The notes under the pieces were generated by a model, which saw only the letters and a list, made by a program, of their open reading frames with translations, did not search any database and had not been told where the DNA came from. From Chitinophaga sp. GbtcB8 (GTDB taxonomy: Bacteria; Bacteroidota; Bacteroidia; Chitinophagales; Chitinophagaceae): 64,000 nt of DNA. Below are positions 27,617 through 36,313 of this stretch, one piece after another. The DNA lies in the NCBI RefSeq assembly GCF_019091455.1, contig NZ_JAGXJN010000018.1, positions 62,001 to 126,000 on the forward strand. The letters are read 5' to 3'. The first letter of the stretch is position 1, and each line of letters opens with the position of its first letter. The position numbers and the translations under genes are program-made.

Positions 27617-27838
27617 ATGAAGCGCTTTAAGGATTTTGTGGAATGGCAGGCGTTCGGAGTCTGTGCCGCTATTGGAGATAAGCTAGGGGTGGCTACCTCC
27701 CGTATCCGCTTGTTTTTTATCTACACATCTTTCCTTACTATGGGATCACCGGTAATTATTTACATGATCCTGGCTTTTTGGGTAAACATGAAAAATTATA
27801 TTCTCAACGCCCGTCGCAATCCGTTGAGGTATTTGTAG
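27617..27838 (+). CDS. PspC domain membrane protein
   Basis: A 73-residue protein consisting of a PspC domain: amphipathic start (FKDFVEWQAFGVCAAIGDKLGV), the conserved RIRLFFIYTSF, and a membrane helix with GSPVIIYMILAFW. PspC proteins respond to envelope stress or act as small toxin-like membrane factors in other bacteria; the role in Bacteroidota is unclear. The TTG start 36 bases upstream in the same frame coincides with the predicted -33 box, so ATG 27617 is preferred. It is 53 bases ahead of a thioredoxin-like gene. Confidence 0.85.
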   Translation: MKRFKDFVEWQAFGVCAAIGDKLGVATSRIRLFFIYTSFLTMGSPVIIYMILAFWVNMKNYILNARRNPLRYL

Positions 27839-27891
27839 AACAATTGCAAACGCAGGTATTGCATCCCCTTTGAACTACTAAAAATTTAGCC

Positions 27892-28461
27892 ATGGCCCGC
27901 ACACCCTCCCACATGGTTCCGTTAGGAACGCCTGCCCCCGACTTTAAATTGCTGGATGTTATATCAGGTAAATGGCTGCAGTTAAAAGAATCACCGGCTG
28001 CCATTGGTACCGTGGTGATGTTCATTTGTAATCACTGTCCGTTTGTGCGTTACATACAACCTGAGCTGGTGCGGCTTTCCAAGGAATATATTGCCAAAGG
28101 CATCCGCTTCCTGGCCATCAGCGCCAATGATGCGCAGCAATACCCTGAAGACGGGCCTGCGCATATGCGGGAAGTAGCCATTGAGCTGGATTATACTTTT
28201 CCTTACTTATACGATGAAAGCCAGGAAACAGCGCATGCCTACCAGGCCGCCTGTACCCCCGACTTTTTTATTTATGATCAGTCACTGCAGCTGGTATACC
28301 GCGGGCAGCTGGATGATGCCCGTCCCGGAAATGATCAGCCCCTGAATGGCAAGGATGTGCGCGCGGCACTTAATGCCCTGCTGGATGGGCAGCCCGTAAG
28401 CCCATTGCAAAAACCCAGTGTGGGGTGTAATATTAAGTGGAAGATGGAAACAGTGAAGTAA
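27892..28461 (+). CDS. Thioredoxin-like/AhpC-TSA family protein
   Basis: A 189-residue cytosolic protein of the redoxin family. The N-terminal half has the peroxiredoxin-like APDFKLLDV strand, then the active site CNHCPFV (CxxC). The cis-proline region ACTPDFFIYD and a C-terminal PSVGCNIKW with an extra conserved Cys are typical of the group often annotated 'thioredoxin family protein' in Bacteroidota and plants. No signal peptide. It may reduce disulfides or peroxides; the partner is unknown. Terminator follows at 28495. Confidence 0.88.
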   Translation: MARTPSHMVPLGTPAPDFKLLDVISGKWLQLKESPAAIGTVVMFICNHCPFVRYIQPELVRLSKEYIAKGIRFLAISANDAQQYPEDGPAHMREVAIELDYTFPYLYDESQETAHAYQAACTPDFFIYDQSLQLVYRGQLDDARPGNDQPLNGKDVRAALNALLDGQPVSPLQKPSVGCNIKWKMETVK

Positions 28462-28494
28462 GGCAAAACACTATAATTATTAAGAAATATACAA

Positions 28495-28527
28495 AATGCT
28501 GATTGCTAACACAATCGGCATTTTTAT
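28495..28527 (+). terminator. Hairpin terminator after thioredoxin-like gene
   Basis: An 11-bp stem AATGCTGATTG (28495-28505) with CAATCGGCATT (28512-28522; one T-G pair), followed by a T-rich tract to about 28530. Confidence 0.8.
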
Positions 28528-28655
28528 TTTATGTAAGGCTGGATATATGTTGTCACGGATGATTTTTTTTAATGCGTATTTAAACTTTCTTTAACAAACC
28601 ATATCTAAATCCGAGAAAGCCGCAAAAAAGGCGATACTAAAACCAATACACTTTT

Positions 28656-29453
28656 ATGAGCAATTCATTGAGAAACCTACTTACAGGCACACTTGCTTTG
28701 GCTGGCCTATGTTACTTTTCGTCCTGTTCCAAAAATGAGAACAATAGCGGGCAGGCACATTTACAGGTAGCGCTTACTGACGGACCGGGTGATTTTAAAG
28801 CCGTTTATATTGATGTACAGGATGTGAATATTAATTATACCGACAGTGATGATAATGGCTGGCAGTCATTATCCGGTTTCAGAAAAGGCCGTTACAACCT
28901 GCTTACACTGGTGAATGATAAAGACACTGTGCTGGCTGATGCTTACATTAAATCAGGTACTATCAAAGAGATCCGCCTGGTATTGGGCGATGACAACTGG
29001 GTAGTAACTCATGACGGCGATTCCGTTCATCTGCAAACACCCAGCGGGCAATCATCCGGTCTTAAACTGAAATTGAATTCAGATGTAACCGGCGATGTGC
29101 TTTACAAACTGGTGCTGGATTTCGACGTAGCAAAGTCTATCCATGAAGCAGGTGCTGCCGGCAAATTTATGCTTAAGCCTGTTATCAGGGGTTTTATGCA
29201 GGCGCAGGGTGGTGCTATCAGGGGTGTAACAACACCGGATTCCATTGCCACGGCTGTATTAGCGCTCAATGGTAATGATACGGTAGCCAGCACTTATACT
29301 GATCATGGTCATTACCTGATCAAAGGTATTAATGCCGGTACTTATACGCTGCACTTTATTCCCTCAGATACATTACTGAATACAATTGTGAAAGATGGGG
29401 TAACCGTAACATTAGGTCAGGTTACCACTGTGGATACCGTAAAATTGAAGTAA
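28656..29453 (+). CDS. DUF4382 domain lipoprotein
   Basis: A 265-residue lipoprotein. The signal peptide ends at a lipobox-like YFSSC (Cys24). Residues ~35-185 form the DUF4382 domain (LQVALTDGPGDFKAVYIDVQDV is its typical opening; quoted in parts, LTDGPGDF and VYIDVQDV). A short C-terminal beta-sandwich (about 190-265) resembles carboxypeptidase-regulatory-like repeats (GHYLIKGINAGTYTL). Function not known; probably exposed at the outer membrane. The stop codon is followed directly by a heptad hairpin. Confidence 0.9.
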   Translation: MSNSLRNLLTGTLALAGLCYFSSCSKNENNSGQAHLQVALTDGPGDFKAVYIDVQDVNINYTDSDDNGWQSLSGFRKGRYNLLTLVNDKDTVLADAYIKSGTIKEIRLVLGDDNWVVTHDGDSVHLQTPSGQSSGLKLKLNSDVTGDVLYKLVLDFDVAKSIHEAGAAGKFMLKPVIRGFMQAQGGAIRGVTTPDSIATAVLALNGNDTVASTYTDHGHYLIKGINAGTYTLHFIPSDTLLNTIVKDGVTVTLGQVTTVDTVKLK

Positions 29454-29543
29454 GCATAAAGGAAAAAGCATAAAGCAAAAAGCTGATTGCCTCGCAGATA
29501 TTCGCGACAATCAGCTTTTTGCTTTATGCCTTATGCTTTCAGC
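29454..29543. repeat. Heptad hairpin, word GCATAAA
   Basis: The left arm starts on the first base after the DUF4382 stop and reads as six units of 7 (29454-29495). The right arm is 29508-29543. The inner 22 bases of the arms are perfectly complementary. It ends on the stop codon of the convergent gene at 29543. Likely bidirectional terminator. Confidence 0.9.
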
Positions 29544-29950
29544 TAATCTAAGTGGAAATTAGTCATGATATGATAATGATTCTGGAGCTGGTTCACGGTA
29601 AGCGCGCCCTTGATTTCCCGGTGCTCATCACGGTAGGCCAGGCGGGTTATATCGTGGCCGCCTTCCTGGGCCAGCTGTACGCTGAAAGGCCCCCGTACAT
29701 ACACCGCTGTATGGCCATTGCCGGTAGCGGCCGATTCATCTTTCTGGAACTTCAGCTTCAGCAGCTGTGATTCATCCAGGGGAATTTCATACAGGTCATC
29801 CAGCGAGTACCAGAATTCCTGCTGTTCATGGGTCAGTACACAAGCCTGTCTGTCCTCAGGGTTCACTTCCAGTACCTTGCCTTCCAGCAGCTCTCCTTCA
29901 TACGATACTAACACTGTATCACCTGCTTTAACGTCATGTAAACGGATCAT
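29543..29950 (-). CDS. Conserved hypothetical protein
   Basis: A 135-residue cytosolic protein, no signal peptide. The first 60 residues look like a small SH3/KOW-type barrel (VKAGDTVLVSYEGELLEGKV). The second half is mixed and rich in His and Gln. I do not recognise a named family; similar proteins appear in Chitinophagaceae. It lies 48 bases downstream of kdsA on the same strand and is probably co-transcribed. No function is claimed. Confidence 0.75.
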   Translation of the reverse strand: MIRLHDVKAGDTVLVSYEGELLEGKVLEVNPEDRQACVLTHEQQEFWYSLDDLYEIPLDESQLLKLKFQKDESAATGNGHTAVYVRGPFSVQLAQEGGHDITRLAYRDEHREIKGALTVNQLQNHYHIMTNFHLD

Positions 29951-29998
29951 GGTGAAATTGTTTTTAGTGTGGTATGAATATAATAAAAATTGTGCACA

Positions 29999-30844
29999 CT
30001 AACGGTGGGGAGCGGTTACATTTTTACTCACGGCTTCCCGTATACGAACCAGCTGTTCCAGCAGCTCCTCCAGCAGATCCAGGCGCAGCATGTTAGCCCC
30101 GTCTGATAAGGCTTTGGAAGGATCAGGATGCGTTTCTATGAACAGCCCGTCTGCCCCGGTAGCAATCGCTGCCTTGGCTATAGTGCTGATCATTTGCGGA
30201 TTACCGCCGGTAACGCCGCTGGTTTGATTAGGCTGCTGCAGGGAGTGGGTGCAATCCATTACCACCGGTACGCCATGCCCGCGCATAATGGGAATGTTAC
30301 GGTAGTCCACTACCAGGTCCTGGTAGCCAAAAGTGGTACCGCGTTCTGTAAGTATCACCTGGTTATTGCCCGCCTGTTTAATTTTTTCCACGGCAAACTT
30401 CATAGCGTCGCCACTCACAAACTGTCCCTTTTTTACGTTCACTACCTTGCCGGTTTCTGCGGCTGCCAGCAGAATGTCTGTTTGCCGGCATAAAAAGGCC
30501 GGTATCTGCAGCACATCCACATAAGCGGCTGCCATAGCTGCTTCTGCGGCAGAGTGAATATCAGAAGTTACCGGCAGGTTAAAGGTTTGCCCGGTTTTTT
30601 GCAGCAGGTCCAGCCCTTCCACATCGCCCATACCGGTAAAGGAATGAATGCTGGTGCGGTTAGCCTTGCGGTACGATGCTTTGAAAATATAAGGGATGTT
30701 CAGCCGCTTGCAGATGCCGGAAACCTTCTCTGCCACGGTTGTTAACAGCTCCTCGCTTTCCACTACACAGGGGCCGGCTATCAGGAAAAAATTGTCAGGA
30801 TTATATTGCTCTTTGAACAAAGATTTCAAATGATTCATCTGCAT
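29999..30844 (-). CDS. kdsA: 3-deoxy-8-phosphooctulonate synthase
   Basis: Condenses phosphoenolpyruvate with arabinose-5-phosphate to Kdo-8-phosphate, for the inner core of LPS. 281 residues. Family marks: FLIAGPCVVES near residue 21, FKASYRKANRTS, RGTTFGYQDLVVD, FIETHPDPSKALSDGANM. The Asn in KAS(F/Y)xKANR and absence of a metal-site Cys in the early part fit the metal-independent class, though this was judged by eye. A second Met two codons in (MQMNHL) could be the true start at 30838. Confidence 0.95.
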   Translation of the reverse strand: MQMNHLKSLFKEQYNPDNFFLIAGPCVVESEELLTTVAEKVSGICKRLNIPYIFKASYRKANRTSIHSFTGMGDVEGLDLLQKTGQTFNLPVTSDIHSAAEAAMAAAYVDVLQIPAFLCRQTDILLAAAETGKVVNVKKGQFVSGDAMKFAVEKIKQAGNNQVILTERGTTFGYQDLVVDYRNIPIMRGHGVPVVMDCTHSLQQPNQTSGVTGGNPQMISTIAKAAIATGADGLFIETHPDPSKALSDGANMLRLDLLEELLEQLVRIREAVSKNVTAPHR

Positions 30845-31051
30845 TTTAATTTGAGGACGTAAAGGTACGGAATCCGCTAAATGTTTAAATTGTCATAATA
30901 TTGTAACCGGCCAATCATCACCACCGGTTATGCTAATGATGTAAAGAGAAGATTGTTGAATCATTGTCATGTACCCGTGTGCAATGTTCTTAATATTCCC
31001 TGAAGCCATTAATATTACGGATCAAATGTGTGCTGCACTTAAATACGCGAA

Positions 31052-31990
31052 ATGAAAAAGGATAAAATACTGGTAATAGGCGCCTGCGGGCAAATAGGCG
31101 TGGAGCTTACCCTGACGCTACGTAAAATATATGGGGATACCAACGTTGTAGCATCTGACCTGCGTGAGGAGCATGAGCTGCTGAAAGGCTCCGGCCCTTA
31201 TGTATCGCTGGATGTAATGAACAAAGAAATGCTGCACGTGCTGGTTATCCGCCATAACATTACCCAGATCTACCTGCTGGCCGCCATCCTTTCTGCTACC
31301 GGTGAAAAAAATCCTTTGCTGGCATGGCATATCAACATGCAAAGCCTTTTAAACGTGCTGGATATTGCCAAGGAAGAAGGCCTGGATAAAGTATACTGGC
31401 CCAGCTCCATTGCCGTATTTGGCCCTAATTCCCCTAAAGAAACCACCCCGCAGCATACAGTTATAGAACCTACTACCATTTACGGCATCAGTAAATTTGC
31501 CGGTGAGCGCTGGTGCGAGTACTACAACCACCGTTATGGCGTGGATGTAAGAAGCCTGCGCTACCCGGGGCTGATCAGCTATAAATCCGCACCTGGTGGC
31601 GGTACTACAGACTATGCCATTGAGATCTTCCACGAAGCGCTGGAAGAGAAAAAGTATACCTGCTTCCTTTCCGAAGATACTTATCTGCCCATGATGTATA
31701 TGCCGGATGCCATCCGCGCTACCATTGAGCTGATGGAAGCAGCGCAGTCTAAAATATCAGTACGCTCCTCCTACAACCTGGGCGCTATGAGTTTTTCACC
31801 CAAAGAGATAGCTGCAGAGATCAAAAAGCATATCCCTGACTTTACTATCAGCTACCAACCCGATTACCGGCAGCAGATCGCAGACGGCTGGCCCAAGAGC
31901 ATTAATGATGAACTGGCCCGCAAAGACTGGGGCTGGAAGCCGGATTATGACCTGCCTAAAATGGTAACGGATATGTTGAAGAACCTGTAA
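31052..31990 (+). CDS. SDR-type L-threonine 3-dehydrogenase
   Basis: NAD-dependent oxidation of threonine to 2-amino-3-ketobutyrate, by the short-chain (GalE-like) class known from Flavobacterium. A 312-residue Rossmann protein: GACGQIG near residue 12, the catalytic Ser in PSSIAVFGP, and YGISKFAGE with the Tyr-x-x-x-Lys pair. The block SYKSAPGGGTTDYAIE is characteristic of this enzyme and separates it from epimerases. A small hairpin GAACC-TGTAA-GGTTC overlaps the stop codon. Confidence 0.88.
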   Translation: MKKDKILVIGACGQIGVELTLTLRKIYGDTNVVASDLREEHELLKGSGPYVSLDVMNKEMLHVLVIRHNITQIYLLAAILSATGEKNPLLAWHINMQSLLNVLDIAKEEGLDKVYWPSSIAVFGPNSPKETTPQHTVIEPTTIYGISKFAGERWCEYYNHRYGVDVRSLRYPGLISYKSAPGGGTTDYAIEIFHEALEEKKYTCFLSEDTYLPMMYMPDAIRATIELMEAAQSKISVRSSYNLGAMSFSPKEIAAEIKKHIPDFTISYQPDYRQQIADGWPKSINDELARKDWGWKPDYDLPKMVTDMLKNL

Positions 31991-31996
31991 GGTTCT

Positions 31997-32750
31997 TTAT
32001 TGCAACAGCTTTAGCACCATGGGGAGTACGCCGTGTTTACCGCCATACTTACCATCATTTAAAACCAGCTGCCCGATCTTATAAATATCCCGGGTGTGCA
32101 TTTCCAGGCCCAGTAAACCGCTGCCGTCATAATACCCATCCTTCATTTTAGACCAGTTATAGGTTTGGATGCCTAATGGATCAAACAAATATTTTTGCGC
32201 AAAATCGCGGGTACTAAGGCCGCTGGTATTGGTAATGATCACGGATAACAGGTGGGTTACCGCATTGCTGTAATGGAAGCTGTCTGCCGGGTTACTAACC
32301 ATTTCAGCGGTTAACACCTTTTGGGAAGGGTTGGGCAGGTCCAGGTAAGCTTTTACCCCTCCCAGGCTTTCCAGGTCCTCATGCCATAGGCCGGAAGCCT
32401 GGTTCATGACTTCCCGGATGGTAACCCGTTGTTTTCTTTTATCTTTATCCTGCAAAAGCGATGGGAAAAAACGGGACAGGGGTTCATCTGCCGACTGAAT
32501 GTAACCCTTGTTGATAGTATACCAACCAATAAAGACATTCATCTTTGGTGAGAGATTGACTGTTGAAAAGATCATTTGCATTTTTACCGTTACAATATTT
32601 TTCATATTTAACGTTATTATGCTGGGCAACAAGCAGTGCATAAATAGCTGGATTCCTGGTCAGTGATGCAGCAGTATCCAGGGCCGATTGCTGAGCATGA
32701 GCGCTACCAACCAAAATCAACAAAAATAAACTTGTAATTAACCTTCCCAT
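31997..32750 (-). pseudogene. Broken beta-lactamase-family serine hydrolase
   Basis: The N-terminal part (from ATG 32750) has a signal peptide ending AHAQ and reaches the nucleophile motif SLTK, then runs out of frame at 32484. The next frame continues as KGYIQSADEPLSRFFPSL, EVMNQASGLWHEDL, the Y-S-N motif in HYSNAVTHLL, and stops at 31997. The frameshift lies near 32538-32549, directly after SLTK. The C-terminal third (third active-site motif, W-x-x-x-P region) is missing. The remnant ends 7 bases from the threonine dehydrogenase stop. Two lesions make function unlikely; a sequencing error could explain only the first. Confidence 0.85.
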
Positions 32751-32830
32751 TGTATAATATTAATAAAACTTTCATTTTGATGAATATGCCATTCTTGCTA
32801 ATTTATCATTTGAAATCTGTTACATTTTTT

Positions 32831-33646
32831 ATGAGAAAAAAAACGGGGGACCTTTTTCTGCTGCTAAGCTTTTGTTTGCTAGCCCACACCGCCTTTGGCC
32901 AGCAAGGTCCCAGCAAGGGATTTGGCCGCTATTTCCTGATCGCGCACCGGGGCGGGGTAGTGGACACCTCCAATGCAGAGAACAGCATGGCCGCCCTGCA
33001 GGATGCTATAGAACGCGGTTACTGGATGGTGGAGATGGACCTGCGCCTTACCAAAGACAGTGTAATGATCATTAACCACGATAATAACTTTAAACGTTAT
33101 TATGGGGTGGATAAACCCGTGAGCGCTATGTCATGGGAAGAGATCAGTGAGCTGCGTACACCCAGAGGCAGCCAGGTGTTGCGCCTGGAAGATGCGCTGG
33201 CAGCGGCCAGCGGCCATATACAGGTAATGCTGGATAATAAGATCGCTAGTGGCGACACCCTGTTAATGGGGCAGGTGGTGAACTTATTACAGCAATACGG
33301 CCTGGATAAGCAGGCCCTGATGATCGGGGCCGATGAATCTACCGACTATTTTACCGGTAAGGTAAAGCTTAGCTGCACCCGTCAGCAGCTGGAAATAAAT
33401 ATTCTGAAACCCGGCTATAACCCGGATTACTACTACCTTTTCGGGGATGTGAGCACCATGTCGGAAGATGATGTGAAGTGGGCGCAGGCGCAGAATATTA
33501 TGGTGGTAGGCGTAATTAACTGGGCTAAATACAAGGGCAGGTCAAGGGTTGCTTATGCAGCGGCTGCACGCGATATAGCCCGGCTGAAAAACTGGGGCGT
33601 GCTTTACTTTCAGCTGGATTCAGAGTTTGATAAGTACTTCCGGTAG
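32831..33646 (+). CDS. Exported glycerophosphodiester phosphodiesterase family protein
   Basis: A 271-residue GDPD-fold protein. ATG 32831 starts a signal peptide ending AFGQ; the longer frame from 32750 overlaps the pseudogene start and is less likely. GDPD residues are IAHRGG (with N-S downstream), EMDLRLTKDSVMIINHD (Glu, Asp, His), and a metal-binding Asp/Asn in MLDNK. It is shorter than many GDPDs and the C-terminal part is less typical, so the substrate may differ from glycerophosphodiesters. Stop codon abuts the perfect inverted repeat. Confidence 0.85.
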   Translation: MRKKTGDLFLLLSFCLLAHTAFGQQGPSKGFGRYFLIAHRGGVVDTSNAENSMAALQDAIERGYWMVEMDLRLTKDSVMIINHDNNFKRYYGVDKPVSAMSWEEISELRTPRGSQVLRLEDALAAASGHIQVMLDNKIASGDTLLMGQVVNLLQQYGLDKQALMIGADESTDYFTGKVKLSCTRQQLEINILKPGYNPDYYYLFGDVSTMSEDDVKWAQAQNIMVVGVINWAKYKGRSRVAYAAAARDIARLKNWGVLYFQLDSEFDKYFR

Positions 33647-33798
33647 GTAATTAATAATGAAGAATGAATAATTAATAATCGTAGGAATGGTATTTCAGTG
33701 AAATACATTTTCCGCAGCCAGCAAAATAAAGAGGGCGATATTTCAATTGAAGTATCGCCCTCTTTATTATTAATTATTCATTCTTCATTATTAATTAC
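33647..33798. repeat. Perfect 33-bp heptad inverted repeat with inner terminator hairpin
   Basis: 33647-33679 and 33766-33798 are exact reverse complements over 33 bases, each in a 7-base register (AATTAAT, AATGAAG and similar). The spacer holds a second, perfect 16-bp stem (33725-33740 with 33753-33768) built on AGAGGGCGATA. The left arm starts on the base after the GDPD stop and the right arm contains the cysN stop codon. Confidence 0.93.
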
Positions 33799-35042
33799 TC
33801 AACGAATCCCACTGCTACCGTAGCATTGCTATGCTCATCTACCAGTATAAATGCGCCATTGGCGGGGTTTACATGGTAAGCATCTGCAAAAATAGGATGG
33901 GCGGTTTTAAGGGTGATCTTTCCAATATCGTTCAGGCCCAGCTCTTTCTTATCTTCAATAGTACGGTTGGTGGTAACTTCTATTACATGTTGTATACCCT
34001 GTACTTTGGCTTTTACGCGGTTAATGCCGTGCTGCAGCAGGTAGGTTTTGCCGGGCACAAGCTTGGTCTGGTCCATCCAGCAAATGTGCGCACTGATCTC
34101 TTTCAGCGCAGCAGGCTCCTGGCCGGGTTTGGCCAGCATGTTACCACGGCTGGTATCTATCTCGTTTTCCAGCGTTATCACTACACTTTCGCGGGCATTG
34201 GCCGTAGCTAACTGTGTTTCAAACTGCTGTATAGTTTTAATACGGCTGGTTTGCATGGAGGGCAGGGATATTACCTCATCGCCCACATTAAAATGGCCGC
34301 TGGCCACTTTACCGGCAAAACCACGGAAGTCGTGGTAGGCGTCGGTTTTAGGCCGTATTACATGCTGTACCGGGAAACGGGCCGGGTGGTTGCTATCGCC
34401 ATGGTCAAAGGTGATCTGTTCCAGGTATTCCAGTAACGCTTCTCCCTTATACCAGTTTATTTTTTCAGAGCGGGTAGCCAGGTTTTCCCCGTAAATGGAG
34501 GAAATGGGAATGAACCGTACCACCTGTTCCTTGAAGGCGGCATTATCCAGCAGCTGCTGAAAATCCGTAACAATTTCGTTAAAGCGGTTCTGGTCATAAT
34601 CTACCAGGTCCATTTTATTGATGCATACCACCAGGTGAGGAATGCGCAGCAGGTTGGCTATAAAAAAGTGCCGGTAAGTTTGCTCCACAATGCCTTTACG
34701 GGCGTCTATCAGTATCAGGGACACCTGCGCATTGGATGCGCCGGTAACCATGTTACGTGTATATTCCACGTGGCCGGGCGTATCTGCAATAATGTATTTA
34801 CGGGTAGGGGTAGAAAAATAGATATGCGCCACATCAATGGTAATGCCCTGTTCCCGCTCAGCCACCAACCCGTCTGTTAACAGGGAAAGGTCTGTAAAGT
34901 CAAGCCCCTTGCGTTTGCTGGCTGCATGCAGGGCTTCCAACTTATCCTGGGGAATAGAGTTGGTATCGTATAATAAACGGCCTATCAGGGTACTTTTACC
35001 ATCATCCACACTACCGGAAGTGGTTATACGTAATACTTCCAT
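33795..35042 (-). CDS. cysN: Sulfate adenylyltransferase subunit 1 (GTPase)
   Basis: Regulatory GTPase subunit of ATP sulfurylase; it couples GTP hydrolysis to APS formation by CysD. 415 residues. The P-loop is GSVDDGKSTL, switch region DVAHIYFST, then DTPGHVEYTRNM and NKMDLVD, followed by two beta-barrel domains. There is no C-terminal APS kinase (CysC) fusion. It lies 107 bases downstream of cysD with a heptad array between them. Confidence 0.97.
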   Translation of the reverse strand: MEVLRITTSGSVDDGKSTLIGRLLYDTNSIPQDKLEALHAASKRKGLDFTDLSLLTDGLVAEREQGITIDVAHIYFSTPTRKYIIADTPGHVEYTRNMVTGASNAQVSLILIDARKGIVEQTYRHFFIANLLRIPHLVVCINKMDLVDYDQNRFNEIVTDFQQLLDNAAFKEQVVRFIPISSIYGENLATRSEKINWYKGEALLEYLEQITFDHGDSNHPARFPVQHVIRPKTDAYHDFRGFAGKVASGHFNVGDEVISLPSMQTSRIKTIQQFETQLATANARESVVITLENEIDTSRGNMLAKPGQEPAALKEISAHICWMDQTKLVPGKTYLLQHGINRVKAKVQGIQHVIEVTTNRTIEDKKELGLNDIGKITLKTAHPIFADAYHVNPANGAFILVDEHSNATVAVGFVE

Positions 35043-35051
35043 AATTTATTT

Positions 35052-35150
35052 AGCTTTTGGCTTTTAGCCTTAGGTTTATTATTGTAGTAATAAGTTATAT
35101 CATCATACGGAGGGCAGCTAAAAGCCAACAGCTAATAGCTAACAGCTCCC
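35052..35150. repeat. Heptad tracts between cysD and cysN, word AGCTTTT/GCTAAAA
   Basis: A left tract from 35052 and a right tract of five units (35117-35151) are partly complementary, with an unrelated 35-base middle. It begins about 10 bases from the cysN start and ends on the cysD stop codon. It could reduce read-through from cysD to cysN. Confidence 0.75.
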
Positions 35151-36058
35151 TAAAAATACCCCGCCTGTTTTCTTTTCTCCATGGCGGCTTCAGAGCGCTT
35201 ATCATCCATACGTGCGCCTCTTTCAGATATTTTGGCTTCCAGTATTTCAGAGATAATATCTTCCAGCTTATCAGCTTCAGAGATCACGGCTGCGGTACAG
35301 GTCATATCGCCTACGGTACGGAAACGTACTTTCTGTTTAAAAGGTACTTCTTCTTCCGTGGTGTTCAGAAAAGGGGAGTACGGCCAGTACATGCCATCCC
35401 GTTCTATGATCTCTCTTTCATGAGAGAAGTAGATGGAAGGAATGTCCAGCTTTTCGCGGCGGATGTAGTTCCATACGTCCAGCTCTGTCCAGTTGGAGAT
35501 GGGGAACACTCTCACGCCTTCGCCTATATGAATTTTACCATTCAGCATATCAAACAGCTCCGGGCGCTGCATTTTGGCGTTCCACTGCCCAAACTCGTCG
35601 CGTACAGAAAAGATCCTTTCCTTGGCGCGGGCTTTTTCCTCATCACGGCGGGCGCCGCCAATACAGGCATCATACTTCATTTCCTCGATGGCATCCAGCA
35701 GGGTAACGGTTTGTAAGGCGTTACGGCTGGCATACTTACCGGTTTCTTCCTGCACCTTACCCTGGTTAATGCTATCCTGCACATTACGCACCACCAGGTC
35801 TACACCCAGGGAAGCTACCAGCTGATCGCGGAACTCAATGGTTTCCGGGAAGTTATGGCCGGTATCAATATGCAGCAGGGGAAAAGGTATTTTACCGGGG
35901 TAAAATGCCTTTTGCGCCAGGCGCACAATGGTAATAGAATCTTTACCGCCTGAAAACAGGATAGCCGGCCGTTCAAACTGGGCGGCGGTTTCACGGAGAA
36001 TATAGATCGCTTCATCTTCCAATGCCTGCGGAAACTCCCAATTTATTTGATTACTCAT
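35150..36058 (-). CDS. cysD: Sulfate adenylyltransferase subunit 2
   Basis: Catalytic subunit of ATP sulfurylase: ATP plus sulfate to APS. A 302-residue PP-loop ATPase: FSGGKDSI (SGGxDS motif) near residue 36, HIDTGHNFPE, and the conserved GGARRDEEKARAKERIFS. The C-terminus carries the CysN-binding tail. It is downstream of cysH across a 255-base repeat-rich gap. Confidence 0.97.
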   Translation of the reverse strand: MSNQINWEFPQALEDEAIYILRETAAQFERPAILFSGGKDSITIVRLAQKAFYPGKIPFPLLHIDTGHNFPETIEFRDQLVASLGVDLVVRNVQDSINQGKVQEETGKYASRNALQTVTLLDAIEEMKYDACIGGARRDEEKARAKERIFSVRDEFGQWNAKMQRPELFDMLNGKIHIGEGVRVFPISNWTELDVWNYIRREKLDIPSIYFSHEREIIERDGMYWPYSPFLNTTEEEVPFKQKVRFRTVGDMTCTAAVISEADKLEDIISEILEAKISERGARMDDKRSEAAMEKRKQAGYF

Positions 36059-36069
36059 AACTACGTTAT

Positions 36070-36313
36070 AATTAATAATGAATAATTAAGAATTAATAAT
36101 CGTGGATCCACTACTGCGGGATAAGCCTGTTTTCTTAATTATCATCAATTATTTACTTTAACAATTAAATGAATCATTAACGCTTCAAGTTACTACGGCG
36201 GCGTAATTATTCATTCATTTTATTTAACTATTTACAAATTAACAATAAACCATTAAGGACTTCTCTCTCACGCTATCCTGCCCCTTAATTATTCATTCTT
36301 AATTCTTAATTAA
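36070..36313. repeat. Heptad tracts between cysH and cysD, word AATTAAT
   Basis: The left tract 36070-36104 has five units, and the right tract 36287-36314 has four. They are largely complementary. The 180 bases between them are also A/T-rich with patches in the same register. The right tract contains the cysH stop codon. No coding frame is seen in the gap. Confidence 0.8.

Noticed and set aside
34768..34783. parS-like TTCCACGTGG
   Set aside because: It is inside the conserved GHVEY codons of cysN and lacks the outer half-site bases.
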